The translations under genes and the position numbers were made by a program. From the NCBI GenBank assembly GCA_942492855.1, contig OW818647.1, positions 3,224,001 through 3,288,000 on the forward strand: DNA of 64,000 bases. The letters are read 5' to 3'. The notes beneath the pieces were generated by a model. The model searched no databases, had not been told where the DNA came from, and saw only the letters and a list, made by a program, of their open reading frames with translations. Position 1 is the stretch's first letter. Every line of letters starts with the position of its first letter. This stretch comes from G963677485 sp942492855 (lineage in GTDB: Bacteria; Armatimonadota; HRBIN16). Positions 44,593 through 53,268 of this stretch are shown here, one piece after another.

Positions 44593-46227
44593 ATGAATTA
44601 TCTCATGGCTTTAGGCCTTGTGGTGCTGGCCGCGGCTGCATATGCCGCACCGGTGTCCGTGCCATTGAGCAGTCTGCAAATTGAACGGATCGAACAAGGA
44701 TGGGGAAATCCACACGCTGACCTGTCGGTTGATGGTAATCCCATCAAAATTGGCGGTACGAGTTACTCGAAGGGGATTGGCACTCATGCCAATTCCATCT
44801 TTGCGGTGAAGTTTAGCGGGAAGGGTATCCGATTCACCAGTGCGGTCGGTATCGATGATGAAAAAGCTGGTGCTGGTGGCCACGCCGTGTTTTCGGTATG
44901 GGCCAACGGGAAGAAGCTGGTTGAATCTCCGATGATGCGCGGTGGGCAAAAGGCACATGTTATCGACCTTGATGTCAGTAAACTGGATGTCATCGTGCTG
45001 AAGGTCGATACAGATAACATCGACTCGGCTCATGCGGATTGGGCTGATGCCACGGTCTCGATGCTCGATGACAGTGTAAAACCCGAAATCATCGCTACAC
45101 CAGCCGACAAGTCGGTGCCGGTAGTCGCCCACATCGTGCCAGGTAAACCACGCATCAACGGCCCATCAGTAGTGGGCTGCACCCCTGGATATGATTTCGT
45201 CTATCTCGTGCCTGTCTCTGCGGCATGTCCCGTGACAGTCACAGCCAAGGGGTTGCCTTCAGGTCTGTCTCTCGACTCCAAGACCGGCATAATCACAGGC
45301 CGCGTGAAGTCGGCCGGATCCTACACCGTGACGCTCAAAGTCAGCGGAAGCCTGGGTAGTCACCAGCGCAGCCTGAAGATCGTCGCAGGTAAAGACAAAC
45401 TCGCTCTCACCCCGCCCATGGGTTGGAACAGTTGGAACTGCTGGGCTGGTGCGATCGACGACGCCAAAGTGCGGGCCGCCGCGGATGCCTTCGTGAAAAG
45501 CGGGCTAGCATCGCACGGCTATCAGTTTGTGAACATCGACGACTGCTGGCAGGCAGGTCGAGATGCCAATGGCAACGTGCTGCCCAACTCCAAGTTTCCC
45601 GACATGCCCGCTCTGGCCGATTATGTGCATAGCAAGGGGCTGAAGGTCGGACTCTATTCGTCACCAGGTCCACAGACCTGCGGTGGCTATGAAGGCAGTT
45701 ATCAGCACGAAGAGCAGGACGCCATGACCTGGGCTGCCTGGGGATTTGACTATGTGAAATACGACTGGTGCAGCTATGGCAACATCGCCAAACCGGGTCT
45801 GGCTGAGATGATTAAGCCGTACCGTGTGATGCGGAAGGCGCTAGACAAAGCGCCACGCGACATCGTCTATTCCTATTGCCAGTATGGCATGGGTGAGCCT
45901 TGGAAGTGGGGACCCAAAGAGGGCGGCAACCTGTGGCGAACCACCGGTGACATCACCGATTCCTGGGGCTCTATGATCGGCACATCGCTCTGGCAGACGA
46001 ACATCGCTGAGTATTCCTCACCCGGTCACTGGAACGACCCTGACATGCTGGTTCTTGGCTGGGTAGGGTGGGGGCCGTCGCTGCACCCCACGCGCTTGAC
46101 GCCTCAGGAGCAGTTAACGCATATGACGCTGTGGTGCATCAATGCGTCCCCGCTGTTGATCGGCTGTGACTTGGATCGCCTCGACAGCTACACGCTTGAC
46201 CTGCTCACGACGAGGTGCTGGCTGTGA
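44593..46227 (+). CDS. Alpha-galactosidase GH27 with NPCBM domain, truncated by a frameshift
   Basis: 544 residues before the frameshift stop. Signal peptide to residue 18. Residues 20-160 are an NPCBM carbohydrate-binding domain (SYSKGIGTHANSIF). Residues 190-265 are a putative Ig fold (LPSGLSLDSKTGIITG). The GH27 barrel starts at LTPPMGWNSWNCW; the nucleophile is Asp391 (KYDWC) and the acid/base Asp484 (WNDPDML). It would release terminal alpha-galactose outside the cytoplasm. After LDRLDSYTLDLLT the frame runs into TRCWL and stops, while the family continuation (DEVLAVNQDALG) is in the -1 frame. Loss of 1 or 4 bases near 46208 explains this; an assembly error is equally possible. Catalytic residues precede the break. 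Confidence 0.88.
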   Translation: MNYLMALGLVVLAAAAYAAPVSVPLSSLQIERIEQGWGNPHADLSVDGNPIKIGGTSYSKGIGTHANSIFAVKFSGKGIRFTSAVGIDDEKAGAGGHAVFSVWANGKKLVESPMMRGGQKAHVIDLDVSKLDVIVLKVDTDNIDSAHADWADATVSMLDDSVKPEIIATPADKSVPVVAHIVPGKPRINGPSVVGCTPGYDFVYLVPVSAACPVTVTAKGLPSGLSLDSKTGIITGRVKSAGSYTVTLKVSGSLGSHQRSLKIVAGKDKLALTPPMGWNSWNCWAGAIDDAKVRAAADAFVKSGLASHGYQFVNIDDCWQAGRDANGNVLPNSKFPDMPALADYVHSKGLKVGLYSSPGPQTCGGYEGSYQHEEQDAMTWAAWGFDYVKYDWCSYGNIAKPGLAEMIKPYRVMRKALDKAPRDIVYSYCQYGMGEPWKWGPKEGGNLWRTTGDITDSWGSMIGTSLWQTNIAEYSSPGHWNDPDMLVLGWVGWGPSLHPTRLTPQEQLTHMTLWCINASPLLIGCDLDRLDSYTLDLLTTRCWL

Positions 46228-46511
46228 ACCAGGATGCTCTTGGCAAGGGTGGGAAGGTGGTTCTCAAGCGGGACGAAGTCCAGGTCTGGATGAAGCCGCT
46301 GGAGGATGGCTCAACCGCTCTGGCGGTGATCAACCTGAACTGGACTCCGGTAAACTTCACCTTCACGCTGAAGGAGTGCGGACTGCCCGATGGCTTGAGT
46401 GCACGGGATCTGTGGAAACAGAAACCTGCCGGAAGCCAGTTGAAGGCAATGAACGTGAAACTCGGTGGCCATGGTTCCGCCATGTATAAACTGAGCCTGC
46501 CCAAACGGTAG
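46215..46511 (+). pseudogene. C-terminal fragment of the frameshifted GH27 alpha-galactosidase
   Basis: This frame continues the GH27 protein: LAVNQDALG, then the antiparallel C-terminal sandwich (VQVWMKPLEDGSTALAVINL, RDLWKQK) and a normal end. It overlaps the upstream frame by 13 bases. Without the shift at about 46208 the combined protein would be about 638 residues. No ribosome site supports independent translation from 46215. Confidence 0.85.
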
Positions 46512-46539
46512 GGGCAACCGACGCTGAGGTATCGTGCAG

Positions 46540-46559
46540 GGGCGGTTCGCCAACCGCCC
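46540..46559. repeat. Palindrome of the GTAGGGGCG-like family
   Basis: An 8-bp stem (GGGCGGTT with AACCGCCC) and CGCC loop. Its outer bases resemble the longer palindromes at 17893 and 57062 and the one at 50808, while the inner stem differs with compensating changes. Confidence 0.45.
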
Positions 46560-46632
46560 TCATTGCATGCCGCGACGTTCTTATGGGGCACGGCGTGCCG
46601 AGTCCCAAGGTGCGAAAACCGTTTGTGGCATC

Positions 46633-46660
46633 TCCTGACTCCTCCACTCCTGACTCCTCC
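46633..46660. repeat. Two tandem copies of a 13-mer (TCCTGACTCCTCC)
   Basis: Exact copies at 46633-46645 and 46648-46660. The reverse complement occurs twice at 56859-56871 and 56882-56894. This indicates a small dispersed repeat, found in pairs at both sites. Confidence 0.6.
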
Positions 46661-46671
46661 CCGAACCGCCC

Positions 46672-46700
46672 TTGACAAATATCTCCAGCTTGCGTATACT
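46672..46700 (+). promoter_or_regulatory. Near-consensus promoter of the tRNA cluster
   Basis: TTGACA (46672-46677), 17-bp spacer, TATACT (46695-46700), 32 bases before tRNA-Glu. Strength fits a stable RNA operon. Confidence 0.9.
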
Positions 46701-46732
46701 ATTTCTTGCAAGTCGGTTACGACTTAGATCGC

Positions 46733-46807
46733 GGGGCTATCGTTCAGCGGCTAGGACGACGGGTTTTCAGCCCGTAGACCGGGGTTCGATTCCCCGTAGC
46801 CCTACCA
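46733..46807 (+). tRNA. tRNA-Glu (anticodon TTC)
   Basis: Cloverleaf: acceptor GGGGCTA with TAGCCCT (one G-U at the end), anticodon stem ACGGG/CCCGT with loop TTTTCAG, T arm CGGGG-TTCGATT-CCCCG, encoded CCA at 46805-46807. First of three tRNAs. Confidence 0.95.
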
Positions 46808-46814
46808 CCATTAT

Positions 46815-46899
46815 GCCCGGGTGGCGAAATTGGTAGACGCGCACGCTTGAGGGGCGTGTACCGCAAGGTATACGGGTTCAAGTCCCGTCTCGGGCACCA
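46815..46899 (+). tRNA. tRNA-Leu (anticodon GAG)
   Basis: Type II tRNA with a long variable arm. Acceptor GCCCGGG with CTCGGGC, anticodon stem CACGC/GCGTG around TTGAGGG, variable arm TACCGCAAGGTA, T arm ACGGG-TTCAAGT-CCCGT, encoded CCA. Confidence 0.95.
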
Positions 46900-46921
46900 T
46901 CTCACCCTCCCCTCAATTCTC

Positions 46922-46996
46922 GGGCGATTAGCTCAGTGGTAGAGCGCTTCGTTCACACCGAAGAGGTCACTGGTTCGAGACCAGTATCGCCCACCA
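46922..46996 (+). tRNA. tRNA-Val (anticodon CAC)
   Basis: Acceptor GGGCGAT with ATCGCCC, anticodon stem CTTCG/CGAAG with loop TTCACAC, T arm CTGGTTCGAGACCAG, encoded CCA. Last tRNA of the cluster. Confidence 0.95.
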
Positions 46997-47093
46997 TCTC
47001 CTTCTCTCCACCTTAACAGGCCGCGATTAGCAGTAAACGCCAGTGTGTGATATCATGCCAGAAACAGCACACACACGAGGTCTACATACGCAC

Positions 47094-48854
47094 ATGATCG
47101 CCAAGCATAATCCCAAACCAGTTCCCGATAAACTCGTTGTCCTTACCTTCGATGACGCCGTCAGTAACCACGCCACATATGTCGCGCCGATGTTGGTCCA
47201 GATGGGCTTTGGAGCCACTTTTTTTGTGGGTGAGTTCCCCGGATTTGAAAACAAAAAGCAGTACATGACCTGGGAGCAGATGACACTGCTGCACACGATG
47301 GGTTTCGAAGTGGCCAACCACACTCTTTCTCACGCTACACTCAGCCAGCTCTCACATAATGAACAATGCGCACAGATCTCTGAGCTTGAGGTCAGATGCC
47401 GCCGTTACGGCATCCCTGTGCCAGAAACTCTTGCCTATCCTGGCTGCGGCTCCGCGCCTGATACAGTGGCCATGCTTCCCCTGAAGGGCTACACATTGGC
47501 CAGAGCATGCGGTGACAGGGTTTGTAATCCGCTGACCGATGATCCGCTGCAAGTGCCCAGCTTTGGCGTTCACGGCACAGACCGCAACGTGTTCATCAAC
47601 GCCGTCCAGCAAGCCCGGAACGGGCAGGTCCCGGTGTTGATGTTCCACGGTGTGCCTGATGTGGAGCACCCCTGGGTTGATACTCAACAACCGCTATTTT
47701 TTGAGCATATGGAATACCTGAAGCGCAATGGCTATCGCGTAATCTCGTTCAAACAACTAGCCGACTACTTCCCGCCAGAAAAGCTGGCGGTCGCTCGTGC
47801 AGCCCGGCAAGCCTACCGCCCGAAAGCACTCTGGAAGGGCTCTAAGATCAACGCGGAGCAGCTCTTCTTCATTCAGAAAAAGGGCGATGCCACTGCGTCG
47901 GCTAAGCTTCTCTTCCCCCCAACCAGCCTTGAGACTATAACGAGTGCCGACGGTAAAGTGCAGTACACAGACGGTAAAGACTATGTGTGGCATGCGGGTA
48001 ATCAGACCATCACACTGACGCCGAAAAGCCGCATCCCGTTTAAGACCGAAGCGCAGATGTATCCCCCTAAGGCATCACCGCAGTCGATTGAGCAGGGAAG
48101 AGGCGGCGACCACGCTCTCTTCTTTGGAGAGGGCACTCTGTATCACAGTCTGCAGTCTGTCGCCACCTATCAACACAGCAAACGTTGGAACGGTTTCAAG
48201 CCTGTTAGTGAGAGCAATCTACTGCCCCGCACCACGTCTGTTCTCAACGGCCGCCGTAAACTGATGATCTCCCTGTTAGGTGACAGTATCAGCACAGGAG
48301 CTAACGCTACGGGGTGTACGTTCATCGAACCTTACCAGCCCTTCTATATGAACCTCTGCGCCGACGAACTGAGTACAAAGTATAAAACTGATGTGGCGGT
48401 TTGGAACCACTCCGTGGGTGGTATGACATCTGACTGGGGTGTCACACAGACAGACGCCGTGATTGCAAACAACCCGGACTTGTGCCTCATCGCCTTCGGC
48501 ATGAACGATGCCTGGAGTTTTGACGCACCACACTTTGCTGACAACATCACAAAGATGATGGCAGCGATACGGGCAAAATGCCCTCAGACAGAGTTTATCC
48601 TGGTCTCTGGGATGCTGCCGAACCCCGAGTGGATGCCTGACAATGCGTTGGCGCGTTTTGACGCCTACAGGCAGGCCATGATGGCCCTGCGGGGCCGTGG
48701 AGTGGCCATGGCGGACGTAAGCTCCCTGTGGCGTGATGTGGCCAAGATCAAGGGGTTCGTTAGTTTGACTGGAAATGGGGTAAACCACCCCAACGACTTC
48801 GGGCACCGTATATATGCCCAAGCCATCCTCGGATGCCTCGGTATCGAAATCTAG
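47094..48854 (+). CDS. Polysaccharide deacetylase-SGNH hydrolase fusion, copy 1
   Basis: 586 residues. I chose the ATG at 47094 because the tandem paralogue has an ATG at exactly the same distance from the first motif; the frame is open further upstream. Residues 13-230 are a NodB/CE4 deacetylase: TFDD (Asp20, Asp21), HTLSH (His76, His80) and FHG near residue 185. The usual RxPY motif is changed to YPGC. Residues 250-370 are a beta domain of unknown family. The SGNH domain has GDSIS (Ser398), GMND (Asn471) and NHPND (His565). It may remove N- and O-acyl groups from one glycan. No signal peptide is visible, so location is unclear. It directly follows the tRNA cluster. Confidence 0.85.
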   Translation: MIAKHNPKPVPDKLVVLTFDDAVSNHATYVAPMLVQMGFGATFFVGEFPGFENKKQYMTWEQMTLLHTMGFEVANHTLSHATLSQLSHNEQCAQISELEVRCRRYGIPVPETLAYPGCGSAPDTVAMLPLKGYTLARACGDRVCNPLTDDPLQVPSFGVHGTDRNVFINAVQQARNGQVPVLMFHGVPDVEHPWVDTQQPLFFEHMEYLKRNGYRVISFKQLADYFPPEKLAVARAARQAYRPKALWKGSKINAEQLFFIQKKGDATASAKLLFPPTSLETITSADGKVQYTDGKDYVWHAGNQTITLTPKSRIPFKTEAQMYPPKASPQSIEQGRGGDHALFFGEGTLYHSLQSVATYQHSKRWNGFKPVSESNLLPRTTSVLNGRRKLMISLLGDSISTGANATGCTFIEPYQPFYMNLCADELSTKYKTDVAVWNHSVGGMTSDWGVTQTDAVIANNPDLCLIAFGMNDAWSFDAPHFADNITKMMAAIRAKCPQTEFILVSGMLPNPEWMPDNALARFDAYRQAMMALRGRGVAMADVSSLWRDVAKIKGFVSLTGNGVNHPNDFGHRIYAQAILGCLGIEI

Positions 48855-48965
48855 TAATAACGCAAGCCGGTGCAGTGAATTCCTGCACCGGTCCCGAAAT
48901 TCCCACTGAGTCGCGGAATCAAACTCCATTGAATACAAGTAAATATGAGGTCTCTAATAGCTGTT

Positions 48966-50729
48966 ATGAATCGGAAACAAATACATAAGCAGGTTACGCC
49001 CAAACTCGTTGTGCTTACCTTTGATGACGCGGCGCGCAGCCACGCCACCTATGTCGCACCTTTGTTGAAAAAGCTGGGGTTCACCGCTACATTCTATGTA
49101 GGCGAGTTCCCTGGGTTCGAAAATAGGAAGCACTATATGAGCTGGGAACAGATCACCGAGCTTCACCAAATGGGCTTCGAAATTGGTAATCACACACAGA
49201 ACCACCCCGACCTCAGGCAGCTAGATGCCACACAGCAGCATTCTGAGGTCGTGACTATAGAGCAACGATGTCGGCAGTATGGTATCCCTGTTCCTGAGAC
49301 ATTCGCATATCCGGGCTGCATCACCACTCCAGAGATACTGACTATGCTGCCTAAAAAAGGGTATACGCTGGCTCGGGTATGCGGAAGTCGCGCCTGTAAC
49401 CCGAACACCACCAACCCCATGCAGGTTCCTGGCATCACACCGGGCGGTGACATCAATTCCTTCATACATTTGCTCAGGCAGACAGCTATTGGAGAAATCC
49501 CCGTATTCATTTTCCACGGTGTGCCTGATGATGCCCATCCTGAATGCTCTCTACTACCTGAGCTATTCGCCGAATACATGAGTTATCTGAAAAAGAACAG
49601 GTATAAGACGATCACCATGCGGGAGTTAGCTGACTACTTCCCCCCCAGCCAGATAGGACAAGCTCAGTTAGCTAGAGAGCTGCACCGCCCATTTTCTTTG
49701 CGCAAGGGGGTACAGGTATCACGCGAAGGGTTGATGTTCGTGGAAACACAGGATGGTTGTCCGGCAAGTGCAAAACTGTTATTTCGACCCACGGTTGGTC
49801 TAGAGTTGTTCAGTGCTGACGAACTCACACTTTATGAAGCCGGACGTGACTATATTTGGCACGCACATGATCGGACCATCACACTCACCGCAAAGTCACG
49901 CATTCACTTCCTTACGATGAAGCAGCAGCGACCAGAGGCGGGTGCGACTAACTCCTGGGCACAGTTCCGCGGCGGAAGTCATGCGCTATTGTATTCTGGC
50001 GGCAGCTACTTCCATGAACGGCAGGTCATCGCCCACTACAAACACAGGGATGGTTGGCGCGGGTATCGCCAAGGCAGTGAGACCGCCTTACTTCCTGCGA
50101 CAGTGAGCCTACTGCGCGCAGCGAAGACACTGCGCGTCTCCCTGTTGGGCGACAGCATCAGCACCGGTGATAACGCCAGCGGAAAAACTGCAATACCGCC
50201 TTATCAGCCATTCTACATGGATTTGGTGGTAGAGGAGCTGCGTCGCCACTTCAACTCAAGCATCCCATTCAACAACCGCAGTGTAGGTGGCATGTCGTCT
50301 GACTGGGGAATCACACAGATCGACACCGTTGCGGCAGACAACCCCGATCTCTGCGTGATCGCATTTGGTATGAACGACATCTGGGGCTTTACCCCCGAGC
50401 AGTACGCTGAGCAAATCCGCACGATCATGACCGGTATCAAGGCGAAATGCCCGAAAGTGGAGTTCCTGTTGATTGCGGGTATGTTACCTCACCCAGAATG
50501 GGTGAGTGCCGATAATGAAGCCAAGTTCCCACTTTACCTCAAGCAGTTGCAGTTGATGCGCACGCAAGGCGTTGCGGTGGCTGATGTTGGGTCACTATGG
50601 CGTGATGTATATACCCTGAAGGGGTTCATGAGCCTCACCGGCAATGGATTGAACCACCCCAATGATTATGGTCACCGGCTGTATGCACAGGTGATCCTGG
50701 CCAGCCTGGGTATTGAGATATTCGCATAG
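48966..50729 (+). CDS. Polysaccharide deacetylase-SGNH hydrolase fusion, copy 2
   Basis: 587 residues, colinear with the preceding gene over its full length. Start at the ATG at 48966 by alignment (19 residues from Met to the Phe of TFDDA in both); an ATG at 48945 is an alternative. Deacetylase motifs TFDDA, NHTQNH and FHGVPDD, and SGNH motifs GDSIST, GMND and NHPNDYGH are retained. It arose by tandem duplication; many substitutions are spread along the gene, so it is not recent. A remnant of a third copy lies at 51249-51323. No signal peptide seen. Confidence 0.85.
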   Translation: MNRKQIHKQVTPKLVVLTFDDAARSHATYVAPLLKKLGFTATFYVGEFPGFENRKHYMSWEQITELHQMGFEIGNHTQNHPDLRQLDATQQHSEVVTIEQRCRQYGIPVPETFAYPGCITTPEILTMLPKKGYTLARVCGSRACNPNTTNPMQVPGITPGGDINSFIHLLRQTAIGEIPVFIFHGVPDDAHPECSLLPELFAEYMSYLKKNRYKTITMRELADYFPPSQIGQAQLARELHRPFSLRKGVQVSREGLMFVETQDGCPASAKLLFRPTVGLELFSADELTLYEAGRDYIWHAHDRTITLTAKSRIHFLTMKQQRPEAGATNSWAQFRGGSHALLYSGGSYFHERQVIAHYKHRDGWRGYRQGSETALLPATVSLLRAAKTLRVSLLGDSISTGDNASGKTAIPPYQPFYMDLVVEELRRHFNSSIPFNNRSVGGMSSDWGITQIDTVAADNPDLCVIAFGMNDIWGFTPEQYAEQIRTIMTGIKAKCPKVEFLLIAGMLPHPEWVSADNEAKFPLYLKQLQLMRTQGVAVADVGSLWRDVYTLKGFMSLTGNGLNHPNDYGHRLYAQVILASLGIEIFA

Positions 50730-50807
50730 GTGATTCTCAGCTTGAGTTAAACTTGGTTCGATGTGCCGTTGGTTTCAGCAACGCCCGTCGGGACGCGGGT
50801 CTTGTAG

Positions 50808-50827
50808 GGGCGATTCGCGAATCGCCC
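50808..50827. repeat. Perfect 20-bp palindrome
   Basis: GGGCGATTCG followed by CGAATCGCCC, preceded by GTAG, which matches the outer bases of the 17893 and 57062 elements. It lies in the gene-free stretch 50730-51393. Confidence 0.6.
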
Positions 50828-50949
50828 TGGGTGTCAGTGCCCGTACCGGGACGAAGTCACGGCCGGGCCACCGAACCCGTCGCCAGGGGCCAGCGGTGTG
50901 GATCGCAGGTGATCAGCCACGCTGCCGCGGGTTCTCCTGGGCAATAACC

Positions 50950-51199
50950 ACAAATACAAAATGGGCGTGTTCGTAGTGAATAAGTACATTCCGCAATGCC
51001 ACGCGCTAAAGCACAGTCTATTATTCACAAGTCCAGATTGGGATCGTATCGACCATGTGCCGCGACATAAATGTCTCGGCTACTGATCAACAAGCCCGCT
51101 AAACCGGGCTGCGGAGCTCCTTGCCGACAAAGATAACGTTCATGAAGACTGCTTCAGCAGTCTTGGTGTTCAATAGCCGAGATATTTATGTCGCGGAAT
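50950..51199. repeat. Composite intergenic repeat, copy 2, with nested inverted repeats
   Basis: It shares the 18-mer at 50998-51015 with 17785-17802, and its right end with 18028-18058. Arms 51060-51087 and 51169-51196 are inverted with about 3 mismatches in 28. Between them sit hairpins AGCCCG/CGGGCT (51093-51110) and AAGACTGCT/AGCAGTCTT (about 51145-51164). Non-coding; possibly a MITE-like element. Confidence 0.75.
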
Positions 51200-51248
51200 C
51201 GGCGACTGCTGGCTTCGCCGATGTATGGGGGTAGTTGACTCGGTTTGT

Positions 51249-51323
51249 CACCCACACGACTATGGTCACCGCCTGTACGCGCAGGTGATCCTGGCCAGCT
51301 TGGGTATCGAGATATTCGCTTAA
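51249..51323 (+). pseudogene. 3' remnant of a third deacetylase-SGNH gene
   Basis: The frame reads HPHDYGHRLYAQ then VILASLGIEIFA and a stop, nearly identical to the last 24 residues of the 48966 gene (HPNDYGHRLYAQ). The rest of the gene is missing; the composite repeat at 50950-51199 lies just upstream. This indicates a third tandem copy lost by deletion. Confidence 0.85.
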
Positions 51324-51325
51324 CG

Positions 51326-51353
51326 AAAAAAGGGGCAGCCGTCGGCCGCCCCT
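51326..51353 (-). terminator. Rho-independent terminator of the mqnC operon
   Basis: Read on the minus strand: AGGGGC stem, inner GCC/GGC stem, GCCCCT, then a T6 run. It lies 40 bases after the stop of the transporter gene. Confidence 0.9.
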
Positions 51354-51393
51354 CCATTCTTGATTCGCCACAAAAGCGGTTCTTTCGCGCAGA

Positions 51394-53262
51394 TCAGTCG
51401 GTATAGAAGCGAAGGTTGGTCACAACCACTCCGCGCACGTTGCCTAGTGCCATCCGAAGCAGAGGCGCATGGTTGGCGTGTAGCATCCGGTAATACCAAC
51501 GGCTGACCGTAAACTCGGGCACGATGACCGTCACGAGATGGTCCGGACGGTCCTCCATCACCTGTTTCACGTATTCCACCACCGGCTCAAAGAGTGATCG
51601 GTAGGGGGACGCCAGGTTCACAAGCGGTACAGTACCTCCCCAGTCGGCCCATTCACGGCGCACCATCTGGTTAAGCTGCTGGTTATCGCTCACCTCTACA
51701 CGAACGGCCCGGACATCCTTGCTTATCATCTGTGCATACTCAAGTGCCTGCGCGGTTCCACGGTGAAGACGGTCAAGAAGCACCAGCACCGTATGGGGTC
51801 GGTTGGGGTTCGACTTCCAGTCATCCAGCATACGCAGTTGGACCCGCATCTTCTCGTAGTGGTTATTAATCGCATAGAACATCACCACCAGTAACGCAAT
51901 GATGACAGCCGAAATCCAGACCTTGCCCTCCCATTTCTCGATCACGATGACAGTCAATACCAGTGCCGTGGTGCAAGCCCCCAGGAAGTTTACCCCAGCC
52001 TTATACTGCCACCCGCGTGGACGCAAACGCCACCATCTCATCACCATTCCCGACTGCGAAAGTGTGAAGCTCATAAACACGCCAAACGCATACAACGGGA
52101 TCAACGCATCGGTCACGCCCTTAAAGATAATGACCAGCACTGACGCAAACAGTCCTAGCATCACGATGCCGTTAGCAAATACCAGGCGGTCACCAAGGTT
52201 GCTGAGCTGGCGCGGCATAAACCGGTCGCCAGCCAAGATGGCACTTAACCGGGGGAAGTCCGCGTAGGCTGTGTTTGCAGCCAGTACCAGCACGATGGCG
52301 GTGCTGAACAGCACGGCTCCTTGAGCAAATCGTGCGGCCTCAACCGAAAGACCGCCAAACACGGCACGGGCGACCTGCGAAATGACCGACTCGGCATGAC
52401 CGCCGTGTGCAGCACCCAGGTACGTCACATGGTGGGTTTGAGCGAGCCAACTGATACCAAGAAACATGCTGCCCAGCAGACAACCCATTAAAACAAGTGT
52501 GATTCCGGCGTTCTTGCTCTCAGGTGGTTTAAATGCCTGCACCCCGTCCGAAATGGCCTCCACACCAGTCATCGCGGAACATCCTGAGGCAAAAGCCTTC
52601 AGCAACAGAAACATACCGATGCCTTCTGTCGCAGCGAGATGGGTAGGTTTTGGAAAAGACGTTGGTTGGTAACCAAACATCGGGCCGATCATCCCAAGGG
52701 CGATCATCGCGAAAATGCACATCATAAAAATGTAGGTCGGCAGAGCAAATATCGTCCCCGACTCTTTGGCACCACGCAAATTCATCAAAGTGACGAACGC
52801 AATAGCCAGTAAACACAACGGAACCGTCATGTGCAATTCGGCTAGCCTGGGGAAGAATGAGGTGATCTGCTGCACGCCTGATGAGATACTAACCGCAACT
52901 GTCAGTACATAGTCAGTAAGTATCGAAGCCGCTGCTGTCAATCCAGCAAAGGTGTTCAGGTTCTCGCGACTGACAATATAGCTGCCGCCACCCTTTGGGT
53001 AGGCATGTACCGTCTGTTCATACGAGAAGATGACTATGGCTAATAGGGTCACAATAGCCATAGCCACAGGAAGCGTAAACTGCATGCCGGCAGCACCTGC
53101 TAGGCACAGTACCAGCAAGATTTCCTGAGTAGCATACGCTGTCGAAGAGAGCGCATCACTGGCGAAGACCGGTAACGCGATCAGTTTACGAAGTTTCTGG
53201 TGCTGTAGCTTGTCAGAAGCCAGCGGCCTGCCAAACAACACACGGCGCCACGTATTTTTCAT
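51394..53262 (-). CDS. APC-superfamily transporter, KimA-like potassium/amino acid permease
   Basis: 622 residues. The N-terminal part is GRPLASDKLQHQKL and ALPVFASDALSSTAYATQEIL, close to the KimA (YdaO) start. About 12 membrane segments occupy residues 25-470, with the G-rich motif AYPKGGGSYIVSRENL and QTVHAYP. A soluble C-terminal domain of about 150 residues (TVLVLLDRLHRGTAQALEYA) resembles a universal-stress-type domain. KimA proteins import potassium and are controlled by cyclic di-AMP; other members carry amino acids. The start is 6 bp after the GTPase gene stop, so it is the third gene of an operon with mqnC. Substrate is inferred from similarity only. Confidence 0.85.
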   Translation of the reverse strand: MKNTWRRVLFGRPLASDKLQHQKLRKLIALPVFASDALSSTAYATQEILLVLCLAGAAGMQFTLPVAMAIVTLLAIVIFSYEQTVHAYPKGGGSYIVSRENLNTFAGLTAAASILTDYVLTVAVSISSGVQQITSFFPRLAELHMTVPLCLLAIAFVTLMNLRGAKESGTIFALPTYIFMMCIFAMIALGMIGPMFGYQPTSFPKPTHLAATEGIGMFLLLKAFASGCSAMTGVEAISDGVQAFKPPESKNAGITLVLMGCLLGSMFLGISWLAQTHHVTYLGAAHGGHAESVISQVARAVFGGLSVEAARFAQGAVLFSTAIVLVLAANTAYADFPRLSAILAGDRFMPRQLSNLGDRLVFANGIVMLGLFASVLVIIFKGVTDALIPLYAFGVFMSFTLSQSGMVMRWWRLRPRGWQYKAGVNFLGACTTALVLTVIVIEKWEGKVWISAVIIALLVVMFYAINNHYEKMRVQLRMLDDWKSNPNRPHTVLVLLDRLHRGTAQALEYAQMISKDVRAVRVEVSDNQQLNQMVRREWADWGGTVPLVNLASPYRSLFEPVVEYVKQVMEDRPDHLVTVIVPEFTVSRWYYRMLHANHAPLLRMALGNVRGVVVTNLRFYTD

Positions 53263-53268
53263 GAATCT

